Part shown: positions 55,710 through 64,000 of the stretch, in pieces
Layout: each line of letters starts with the position of its first letter
Numbering within the stretch: the first letter of the stretch is position 1
Assembly (NCBI GenBank): GCA_034766995.1
Contig: CM068325.1
Span: forward strand, 6,279,774 to 6,343,773
Direction: 5' to 3'
DNA from: Acanthacorydalis orientalis
Taxonomy: Eukaryota > Arthropoda > Insecta > Megaloptera > Corydalidae
DNA length: 64,000 nt
The notes under the pieces: generated by a model
The model's input: only the letters and a program-made list of their open reading frames with translations
The model's database searches: none
What the model was told of the DNA's origin: nothing
Translations under genes and position numbers: made by a program

Positions 55710-57941
55710 GTATATATAAAATATCAGTCGAAAGTATCGAAAAATTAACGTTTTATCAGCAATAATGTGAAAAAAAGCCCAACGCCGGCGTCATATGATT
55801 GTTATATGACGCCGACTACACTCGAGTCCGAGGGAGAAGAGTGCGCGCACGAGTGCAACGCAGCCGCGCCGGACCGATCCGGCGCGTCGCCCGCTCGCAC
55901 ACTGTAGTCGGCGTCACGTACGATGCGCGTCGCGTCATTTAGTCAAAAAAATGTTTCATGTCAGATAGGATCCGAACGTATGCGTGTGTGTGTATATATA
56001 TATATAGAGAGAGAGAGGGGCAGCCAAACGTGCTGTGGTGCCGTCCCCGCACCGGCCGCACGTCCTGGACGGCCGCCGGGAGTATATCGGCCGACCGTGT
56101 TCGCAGGTTCATACCCACGACCGTCGCCGAAATCTCGGAACCGGCCGTGACCTTCACCGAGGAGCACGTCTACTCGATCGTCCGGCCGGAGGAGGCGGCC
56201 GGCGGCGGCCGCTCGTCGTCGCCGGAAACGTCGCCGGCCGACAAGACCAAGAAGCGCAGGCGCCAGTCGTCGACGCTCGACGACGACGTCGAGACGCCGA
56301 AGCTGCCGAACACGGCGTGCCTGCCGCCGGTCGAGTTCGACATCCTCGACTTCATGCAGACGTCGTTCGAGGACTCGGACATCTCGCTCGTCATCTCGGA
56401 CATCGTGCTGCCGCCGCTGTTCCCGACCGACGACGCGCTGTCGTCGTCGTCGTCGACGTCGTCGAGCGGGCAGGGCGCGTGCGCGCGCAGCACGCCGCCG
56501 CACGTGACCGCCGCGCACTGGAAGCAGCAGCAGTACAACGACAGCAAGCACGACCCGCTGCTCGGCTCGACGTCGACGTCGAACTACAAGGACTTCGAGA
56601 ACCTCGCCGACGAGCCGGCGGGCCTCTGCGGCATCGGCGGCTACGGCGGCGAGGCCGGCGGCATCATCGACATGGAGATCGGCGCGCCGGCCGGCGTGCT
56701 CTGGATGGCGGCCGGCGTGACGCCCGAGAAGGCCGCGCCGAACGCGGCGGCGGACGACGCCGACAAGGAGATCGTCGTCGAGGTAAGCGGTTCGTCGCGG
56801 CGCCGGTGCGCGCGCGCGGACCGGTAAACGTTCCGGCGTGTCGTTGCAGGAGTTCGGCCGTTCCGAGACGATCGTCACGCTGGCGGACGCGGCCGACGGA
56901 CCGGGTGGAGGCGGCCGCGCCCTCGATCCGGCGACTGTACCGACGGCGCCGCTGCGGCCGGACCGGCCGACGCCCGCTCGCGCCGGCGGCGTCCCGCCGG
57001 AACGACGGCCGTCCGGTCCGGTCGGCGAGCCGCCGAACGAACGCCTGCACGCGTCGGACGCGGACACGAGGAGGGAAGCGGTGCGGAAAGGAAACGCCGA
57101 CGAGTCGCCGCCTCCGACAGGCGGCGCGTCGAGACCGCCGGGGACTTCGCCTCGCGTCGCGACGAGGAAGCCCGAGCCGAGATCGGATCTCGCTACGGAA
57201 CGTAGATTCGAACCGAGGCCGGAACTCGCTCCGGAACGTAGATTCGAACCGAGGCCGGAACTCGTTTTGGAACGTAGATTCGAACCGAGACCGGACCGGA
57301 GATCGAGACCTCTGAGCATGCCGATCCTCGTCGAGGAGCCGAGGCCGGCACCGCGCGCGGCGAAGCCGCTCGGCATGCCGATCCTCGACGAGAGCGACTC
57401 GCGGTCGCGGCCGCCGGCGTACGCGAAGTACCGCCCGTGGGTGTCGGACGGCAGGCCGAAACCGCCGGCGCCGGTGCCGAAATGCTTCTACAGGCCGTAC
57501 GAGCACGCGAGGCCTCCGCGGCCGGCGCACGGGCCGGACGACGAGCCCGAGCCGAAGGCGTTCGCGCGGAGCCGTCGGAGGACGTACGAGGACGCGCCGC
57601 CGCCTCCTCCGCAGTACCGGCGCGACGACGTCAGGGAGCACGCCGTCGCGAGGACGTACGAGAGGGCGCGGAGCGCGCGGTCGGTCCGTCCCGAGCCCGA
57701 GCCGGGCGTCGACGACCGGTCGCGGCTCCCGCTCGCGTACCGGAGGTCGAACGACGACTGGGAGCGGAACGCGCACGCCGACGAGAGGGCGAAACGGAAA
57801 CAGAGGTACTCGAACGAGCCGTTCTACGTCGGGACGGCGCGGCCGGTGTCGGCGAGCGACGACGACTGGAGGCGGAGGGTGCCGGTCACGTCGCACGAGC
57901 ATCTGTTCCCGCCGGCGCAGAAGAAGGCGCGGATCGACTGA
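45081..57941 (+). CDS. Very large acidic repeat-bearing protein, function unknown
   Basis: I do not recognise this protein. Exons: 45081-45511 (start uncertain), 46404-46524, 46586-46842, 46897-47103, 47162-47306, 47497-54923, 56107-56782 and 56850-57941. Every junction keeps phase, giving about 3,451 residues. Exons 1-5 (about 390 residues) look folded and helical, for example VVKYNATVLQHVYRILAFFCD and ALAFRRWFNMTNVLARN. The 7.4-kb exon 6 is acidic, Ser/Glu/Asp-rich and probably disordered. It opens with DDDCVIIDSDSS, a SUMO-interacting-type motif, and carries eight 48-residue repeats (50068-51201) and a basic KRSKTV..RRKKRRKQRPRR stretch suggesting nuclear localisation. The TAG at 54925 overlaps the donor AG|GTAGGG and is spliced out. 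Exon 7 has KTKKRRRQ and a serine run; exon 8 has three 12-residue repeats. An upstream exon could replace 45081-45324, as an acceptor-like CAG precedes 45325. A nuclear or chromatin role is only a guess. Confidence 0.72.
50068..51201 (+). repeat. Coding tandem repeat, 8 x about 48 codons
   Basis: Eight in-frame repeats inside exon 6 of the large gene. The core reads EEIST.TRR(F/S)S(V/I) then EPEVSVAEED, a short acidic block, and (S/T)D..D with a charged end. The first four copies are closest; later ones drift and the last two are shortened. A phosphorylatable Ser/Thr-rich and Glu-rich composition is retained throughout. Confidence 0.9.
54955..55592. mobile_element. Palindromic MITE array J (about 6 units)
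   Basis: Six units at about 105-115 bp spacing within the intron 54924-56106 of the large gene. Two unit types alternate: one with AATAATCGCGGCTC, the other with AATAATTGCGCTCTGTGAG. The last unit is bordered by TA tracts (about 55475-55500 and 55640-55720). Confidence 0.85.
55786..55960. repeat. GC-rich dispersed repeat with inverted arms, copy 2
   Basis: TGACGCCGACTACA (55807-55820) and its exact reverse complement (55903-55916) bracket a GC-rich centre with its own CGCGCCGG/CCGGCGCG stem. Just to the left a second small stem pairs 55786-55796 with 55804-55814. The right part matches 20757-20840, including a 24-bp identity. Probably an unnamed small inverted-repeat element. Confidence 0.65.
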
Positions 57942-58734
57942 GCGTACGGCGCGAGCGGACTTTTTCGATTCGCGATCTCCTCGCGCGCATCGACGGAACG
58001 GGAACTCTTAATGTTTTTATATATTGTGGCGTATAGATATGTACGATAGATATTTTTAATACGGTGATTTTATACTTCGACGCAGACGGAGCGACGACGG
58101 CGCGTCGCGCGTTTCGACGGAAAGTCGTTCGATCGACGGCGCGGAGGCCGGAGCGCGCGTGTGAAGCGGCTCGGCCGAGCGTAGTCGTCCGCCGTCGTCG
58201 ACGATACCGGACCGGTACTCGTACACGCACGCACGGCTGACGCGTAGCTGACACGCACGTGTAAATACTTATACATATATAAATACGTAGATTTTTCTCG
58301 ATTAGGTAGTGAATGTTATGTACAGAGAATGAATACCGAGTAGTTATGTCGTAAGGTTTATTTAAAAGAATAATATATTGTATTATTTCAGTAGGTCGGT
58401 GTCGTGTCGATGAAACGCCCTCCGAACGCCCCCCGTCCTCCGACCCGTCCTCGTTCCCGTCTCTCCGAACCGAGGTCGAGCGTCGGCCGTCGAACGGCCT
58501 CTCGTGTCGTGTATCCGTTACGGCGTTCGCGCGTGACTGAATTCGAGCGTGCGGTCGCTCGTCTCGAGGCGGGATCTCGTCGGAACGAGAGTCGACGAGG
58601 TCCCGATCGAATTTCGATACGAAGCGACGGTTCGGTTCGTCGGAATCGACTTCGAACGATCCGGTTTTTTGCCGAATCGATCGATTCCGATGTGAAAAGT
58701 CATCGAACCGTACCGTCGCCGAATACCGATAGGA

Positions 58735-59690
58735 AGGAGCGGATCGGTTCGTGGATCGACGTGGCGGAACGCGACGTACACGGACGCGGATCCTTTGTTT
58801 TCTCGTCGAGCGTCGTCGTCGTCGTCGTGCCTCTCTCGATCACGTTACTAAAAGACGGCCGACGTGACACGAAGTTCGTACACGTGTCGGGTGGCACTAT
58901 CGTGCTAATGGCTGATTCGTGATTAGTTTTTTTTTTTTGTAAAGGGAACGAGTGTCGACGGTCGTTAACAATTAATGCACGGGTTTGAGAATCGAGGTGG
59001 CGAAACGGTACGTGCAGACTCGGTTTCGTTTTTTTTTTCCCATCGAACGTCATCGTTGCGGCTATGCCTCTTCCGGTTATATGGCGAAGAGACAGCCGAC
59101 GTGACAGGAAGTTCGTAAATGTGCCACGTGGCGCCATCGGTGTCATCGTGCTGACGGTCGAGTCGTGATCGGTCGTTTCTTTGTTTCTTTTTTTTTGTAA
59201 AGGGAACGAGCGTCGACAGTCGTTAACGATCGATGCGCGGGTTTGAGAATCGAGGCGGCGGGACGCAACGCACGAGCGCTCTCGTTCTTTTCTTTTATTT
59301 AATGTCACCGTTGCGGTTATGTTTCGTGATTGCGTAACGGGAGGACGGCCGGCGTGGCCGGAAGTTCGTAGTGCGCCAGGTGGCGGCGTCGAGTCGCTGT
59401 CGTCGCGCCGACAGTTGAGTCGCGATCGGTCGTTCGTTTTTTTTAGTTTGCAAAGAGCACGAGCGTCGACAGTCGTTGACGATTAATGCGCGGGCTTGAG
59501 AATCGAGGCGGCGGGACGCAACGCACGAGCGCTCTCGTTCTTTTCTTTTATTTAATGTCACCGTTGCGGTTATGTTTCGTGATTGCGTAACGGGAGGACG
59601 GCCGGCGTGGCCGGAAGTTCGTAGCGCGTCGGGCGGCGCCGTCGTTGTCGTGCTGACAGTTGTGTCGTGATCTTTGTTTTTAAACAGTCA
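58735..59690. repeat. About 255-bp tandem repeat, nearly 4 copies
   Basis: The marker (G)(T/C)AAAGGGAACGAG..TCGAC recurs at 58939, 59197 and about 59449; the first copy lacks the left part. Each unit has a poly(T) stretch, a TTTGAGAATCGAGG block and a GGAAGTTCGTA block. About 130 bp of the last two copies is identical, pointing to a recent duplication or gene conversion. Confidence 0.85.
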
Positions 59691-59839
59691 TTAATGATAC
59701 CGAACTATTGTTCTGATCGTCGATTTGTTTAGCGTGCGCGCGCGGTATTCGACTGAGGAGAGAACGAAAGCAATATCCTTCACAAGTAAGTTAATTTCTT
59801 TATCTTTCTTTCTATATATATATATATATATATACATGT

Positions 59840-60018
59840 AAATAGAAATCACATGAATCAACAACTATAAAAAATTATATGTTTCATTTTACTTTATAGT
59901 TAGCTCATATTTGTTTTCCAAAAATGTACCAAATGTCGCTAAAAATATGTCCATGGTGTTGTACAAACTTTTGCAAAATTCTTCAATAACATTTTTTAAA
60001 AAAATTATATATATATGC

Positions 60019-60049
<31 letters not shown>

Positions 60050-60205
60050 TAAATAGAAATCACATGAAATCAACAACTACAAAAAAATATATGATTCATT
60101 TTACTTTATAGTTTGCTCATATTTGTTTTCCAAAAATGTACCAAACGCCCCTAAAAACATGTCCACGGTGTTGTACAAACTTTTGCAAAATTCTAAAATA
60201 TATGA
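59840..60205. repeat. Tandem duplication with 211-bp period
   Basis: Two similar copies begin at 59840 and 60051 with AAATAGAAATCACATGAA, followed by about 150 bp of matching sequence including TTGTACAAACTTTTGCAAAA. Each is followed or preceded by a TA tract. Both copies stay open over about 25 codons (FSKNVPN..KNMS.VLYKLLQNS), but no family is recognised, so it is not called coding. Confidence 0.8.
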
Positions 60206-60217
60206 ATACATTTTTTT

Positions 60218-60264
<47 letters not shown>

Positions 60265-60726
60265 ACGACGTGCTTATTCATTCGATATGTCTATTGTTTC
60301 GTTCGGTTACACATGCGCATGCTTATAATTGACGAGAGGGCGAAGTCCCCTTGCCACTTCATCGCCGGTACTAGACAGAGACGACCGTCCACGGATTGCC
60401 GGCTGTGTAGAGAAATGTTGTAGATGTTGGGTACTTGGTACATTTGCACTTGGCATACTGACGGGTGCCGCCATCTGCGATAGCGATTAAATGTGCGTTG
60501 GCCGGCGCAATAAACATAAACGGAATGTATTATTCGCACGCGAATGGATATCGTTGTGATGCATAAAATGTCGACCGTCATTCATGGCGTTCGATTCGCC
60601 GCGCGAGCGCGGCACCTGCTGCGAATCCGGCCCTGCGCACTATCGCGAATCCGACGCATGCGCGCGACGATGCCGTCCGCGCGCACTCCCCTCGACCAGC
60701 ATGCGAACGACTGTACGTCATTACGA

Positions 60727-60732
60727 TTTATT
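60727..60732 (-). terminator. Poly(A) signal of the protease homologue
   Basis: AATAAA on the minus strand, about 160 bp past the stop codon. Confidence 0.5.
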
Positions 60733-60892
60733 TAAATATACATACATGCATACATATGTGCACATATGCACTCTCGTTACATATATTTTTTTACAATTTA
60801 TACATTGAGCGGGAGCCGTGCCCGTGGCGGGCGGCCCGTCGCCGCGAGGCCGGCCGGCCGACACACTAGGGCACGCCCGGATCCGTCCCGCC

Positions 60893-62199
60893 CTACTCGT
60901 ACTTCTGTATCTCCTTGTACAGCCACGGCAGGTGCTTCTGCACGTCCGTGAACACCGAGTAGACCGAGTGGTCGCATCCGATGCTTTTCCTGAGCGCCAC
61001 GCTGACGATGCCCCTTATCGTGTATGTAGCCGGCGTTGCCGACGTGTCCTGCGACACGAAACCGCCGCCGCCGGCGCCGAAGCACAGGCCGGTGCCTGAA
61101 ATGTAAACGAAGAGCGCAGATAGAGATTCGTGTGGACGTGCGCGTGTGTGTGTGAGAGAGAGAGAGTGTGAGCGCGGCGCGGGATTTAGGTAGGGGGCAA
61201 CGTGGGCCGCTGCCAGTGGCGGAAATTGTGGGGGCGGTGCATTATGAGGGCGGTACATTCTGGAGGCGGTACATTCTGGGGGAGGTACATTCTTAAGGAG
61301 GTACATTCTAGAGGAGGTACATTTTTGAGGAGGTACATTCTGGAGGCGGCACATTCTGGGGGAGGTACATTCTTAAGGAGGTACTTTTTTGAGGAGGTAC
61401 ATTCTGGAGGCGGTACATTCTGAGGGAGGTACATTCTTAAGGAGGTACATTCTAGAGGAGGTACATTCTGGAGGCGGCACATTCTGGGGGAGGTACATTC
61501 TTAAGGAGGTACTTTTTTGAGGAGGTACATTCTGGAGGCGGTACATTCTGGGGGCGGTACATTCTGGAGGCGGTACATTCTTAAGGAGGTACTTTTTTAA
61601 GGAGGTACATTCTGAAGGCGGTATGTTCTGGAGGAGGTACATCCTGGAGGCGGTACATTATGGGGGCCGCACATTCTAGGGTAGGCGTACTTCTGTGTGT
61701 GCGTGTGTATGTGTCTGTGTGTGCGTGCGCGTTTGTGCGTGCGCGCGCGCGCGTACCGTTCCTGAACCCCGCGCACAGCTTGTCGTACGACAGGTACTTC
61801 TGAAACTCAGTCGGCATCGAATCGAGACACCTCCGGAAATCGATCGTCGGAAACCGCGAGTAATGCAGCTCCTCGTTCAGATCGTCGGCGATGTCCGATT
61901 GCGACCAGTTCGGCACCTGAAACAGACCGGACGCGTCACGGCGCACGCCGGGGCGCGACGGCCGTGAGACCGGACCGCGGACGTCGGGCGTCGCTTCCGG
62001 ACGGCCGGTCGTCCCCGTGCGGCGCGACTCGTTTCATTTTCCCACGGACCCGATACATACATACATATACATATATATATATACGTATGTATGTATGTTT
62101 GTATCGGGTTGGTAGGAAAATAATTGCGGTTTATGACAATCAAATTCATATTAATTAACGCAATTATTTTCCTACCAACCCAATATATGTACAATATGT

Positions 62200-62254
<55 letters not shown>

Positions 62255-62348
62255 ATGTATCGGGTAGGTAAGAAAATAATTGCGGTTCATTACAATCAAA
62301 TTCATATGAATTAACGCAATTATTTTCCTACCAACCCAATATATGTAC

Positions 62349-62389
<41 letters not shown>

Positions 62390-63075
62390 TGCATGTTTGT
62401 ATCGGGTTGGTAAGAAAATAATTGCGGTTCATTACAATCAAATTCATATGAATTAACGCAATTATTTTCCTACCAACCCAATATATATACAATATGTAGA
62501 TATATGTATATATGTATATGTTGTGTGTGTCGGGTTGGTAGGAAAATAATTGCGGTTCATGACGATCAAATCCATGCGCATTACCGCAATTATTATCCTG
62601 CCAACCTTATGACATTCACGTGTCGGTAGAGAAATAATCGCGGTTCGTCACCATCAGACCCGTATACATTCGTATACAGGACCTCGGGATGCCGGGCTCG
62701 AGTCGGGCGCCGTACCGTTCCTAAATAGTTGCGCGGTCCGTCCGCGCTCCTCTCGTTCGGCGGCAGGCAGACCGGCGCGACGTGCCTGTTCATCACGAAC
62801 GGCTCGGCGACGACGATCAGCGCGACGTCGGCGCTGTACAGGCTGTCGACGCCGCCGTAGAACGGCGACACGACCGTCGCCTCGACCTGAAACGTGCACG
62901 GCGCTAGAGAAACGCGCGAACGGAAGTCGGTCGGCGGAGAGAGACCGCGCGCGCCGCGCTCGCGCACTCACCGCCCTGTACTGGCTGTGCTTGGTCTCGT
63001 CCGGCTTGTACGAGCTCTTGCCGGCGCCGACCGAATACCATTCCGGCTTCTTCGGGTACTCGATGCAGTGGGCGG
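60893..63075 (-). CDS. Serine protease homologue (inactive), C-terminal part
   Basis: The trypsin-fold domain of a secreted protein resembling insect modular-type serine proteases. Exons in transcription order: 63075-62972, 62886-62716, 61916-61757 and 61095-60893, in phase; upstream exons lie beyond this point or outside the window. The catalytic His is present in AAHCIEYPKK and the Asp in SADVALIVV. The usual GDSGG motif reads CFGAGGGGF, so both the Asp and the nucleophilic Ser are replaced (Ser to Gly). It should therefore be a non-catalytic homologue. Such homologues act as cofactors in insect melanisation and Toll cascades, but that role is only an analogy. The cysteines in CLDSM, LCAGF and IGCDH are retained, and the end is TVF-like (YSVFTDV..HLPWL). 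Introns hold a 16-bp minisatellite (61238-61685) and MITE array K. Confidence 0.85.
61238..61685. repeat. 16-bp minisatellite, 28 units
   Basis: Exactly 28 tandem units of 16 bp, core TACATTCTGGAGGCGG, within the last intron of the protease homologue. Variants (CTGGAGGCGG, CTGGGGGAGG, CTTAAGGAGG, CTAGAGGAGG, TTTTGAGGAGG) recur in blocks, giving a higher-order pattern of four to five units. All three minus-strand frames are largely open, which is a by-product of the repeat. Confidence 0.93.
62102..62665. mobile_element. Palindromic MITE array K (5 units)
   Basis: Five units in the intron 61917-62715 of the protease homologue, with loops like TATGACAATCAAATTCATAT. The first four lie between (TA)n tracts of varying length (for example 62201-62250 and 62355-62390), so spacing ranges from about 130 to 155 bp. 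The right arms read ACGCAATTATTTTCCTACC, lacking one C of the usual arm. Confidence 0.85.
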
Positions 63076-63126
63076 CTGAAATGCACAGAAACGAAAATGA
63101 TTTTCCTTTTCACCGAATGTATATAA

Positions 63127-63886
63127 AGCTGGTAGGAAAATAACTGCGGTTTGTTGTGTTGAAATTCTCACACGTTTCCGCAATTATTTTCCTACCAGCC
63201 AAACATATGTACATATTAGGTCGGTAGGAAAATTATTACGGTTTATGACCTTGAAATTCATACATATGTACATATGTTTGACTGGTAGAAATATAATTGC
63301 GAAAATGTGGACGAATGTTGACATAATAAGCCGCAATTATTTTCCTACCAGCTTAATATATACATATGTTACGTTGGTAGGAAAATTATTGCGGAAATGT
63401 GTACGAGTTTAAACGACATAAACCGCAATTATTTTCCTACCATCTTAATATATACATATATTACGTTGGTAGGAAAATTATTGCGGTTTGTGACCTTCAA
63501 ATTCGTACACATTTCCGCAATTATTTTCTTACCAACCTAATATATACATATTTAGCTGGTAGGTAAATAATTGCGGAAATGTGTAAGAATTTTAACACAA
63601 TAAACCGCAGTTGTTTTCCAACCAGCTTAATATATACATATGTTACGTTGGTAGGAAAATTATTGCGGAAATGTGTACGAATTTAAACGACATAAACTGC
63701 AATTATTTTCCTACCAGCTTAATATATAGATATCTTGTCTGGTAGGAAAATAATTGCGGTTCGTGACCATCCAATTCGTACACATTTCCGCAATAAATAT
63801 ATGTACATATTAAGCTGGTAGGATAATAACTGCGGAAATGTGTGAGAATTTTCGACACAACAGACCGCAATTATTTTCCTACCGGC
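63127..63886. mobile_element. Palindromic MITE array L (about 9 units)
   Basis: About nine units at 85-95 bp spacing upstream of the first visible exon of the protease homologue. Loops GAAATGTGTACGAATTTAAACG and its complement occur in both orientations. The spacer TTAATATATACATATGTTACG is shared by most units. One right arm near 63790 is cut short. Confidence 0.85.
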
Positions 63887-64000
63887 CTGGACCGCTCGAG
63901 TTCCTCGTGTTATGATTCATCCTGTTCGACACCATTCAGTGCGTATGTAAACCTGACGGTCGACGATCGAGCCGGGAACGCTCTCCCTCTCCCTCTCTCT
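63887..64000. other. Right edge, nothing recognised
   Basis: About 110 bp after the last MITE unit, ending in a CT-rich run. It may be intron or upstream flank of the protease homologue. Confidence 0.4.

Larger units (their letters stand above)
57942..60726. other. 3' flank of the large gene and repeat-rich intergenic DNA
   Basis: About 2.8 kb. A GC-rich segment of about 700 bp, probably 3' UTR and flank, is followed by the 255-bp tandem repeats, the 211-bp duplication and about 500 bp of unassigned sequence. No further gene is recognised. Confidence 0.45.

Noticed and set aside
61186..61642. Proteins predicted from the 16-bp minisatellite (repeated PPECT..MYLLKNV)
   Set aside because: A 16-bp repeat without stops is open in all frames; it lies between two well-supported exons and is an intron.

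Overview
This is animal nuclear DNA, almost certainly from an insect. The genes are split by short GT-AG introns, and two encode Rebers-Riddiford cuticle proteins, one encodes a ZAD-type C2H2 zinc-finger protein, and others are EFR3, PDS5, WAC and GMP reductase orthologues. CpG-rich coding sequence with heavy use of NCG codons would fit Hymenoptera, but that is an inference and the order is not proven.

Layout. 1-2047 (+): the 3' half of an EFR3 (stmA/rolling blackout) gene. 5509-9400 (+): complete GMP reductase, converging on PDS5 (9861-14298, -). 15937-17928 (-): ZAD/C2H2 zinc-finger gene. 18583-22911 (-) and 35361-37924 (+): two paralogous RR-1 cuticle genes pointing away from each other across a 12 kb repeat-filled gap. 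39747-43672 (-): WAC. 45081-57941 (+): one very large, acidic, repeat-bearing protein gene of unknown function; its long exon appears to end in a stop but splices on into two more exons. 60893-63075 (-): C-terminal part of a serine-protease homologue that has lost its catalytic serine. WAC and the large gene may share a divergent promoter region that carries a perfect CCAAT palindrome. The genes otherwise look like unrelated neighbours, not a pathway cluster.

The most striking content lies between and inside the genes. By eye there are roughly 100 copies of an about 80-bp palindromic element whose arms read approximately GGTCGGTAGGAAAATAATT then GCGG, with the reverse complement after a loop of about 25-30 nt. 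The arms closely resemble the terminal repeats of the Hsmar1 mariner and its 80-bp palindromic derivative MADE1. They sit in about a dozen local arrays with about 90-100 bp period. Each array has its own spacer and loop, some have higher-order repeats, and most are bordered by long (TA)n tracts. They account for most of the length of the long introns. Other repeats include an RTE-type LINE 3' fragment, a 16-bp minisatellite of 28 units, and several 100-260 bp tandem duplications.

Exon coordinates were worked out by hand from splice signals, reading-frame phase and family similarity. Copy counts of degenerate repeats are approximate.
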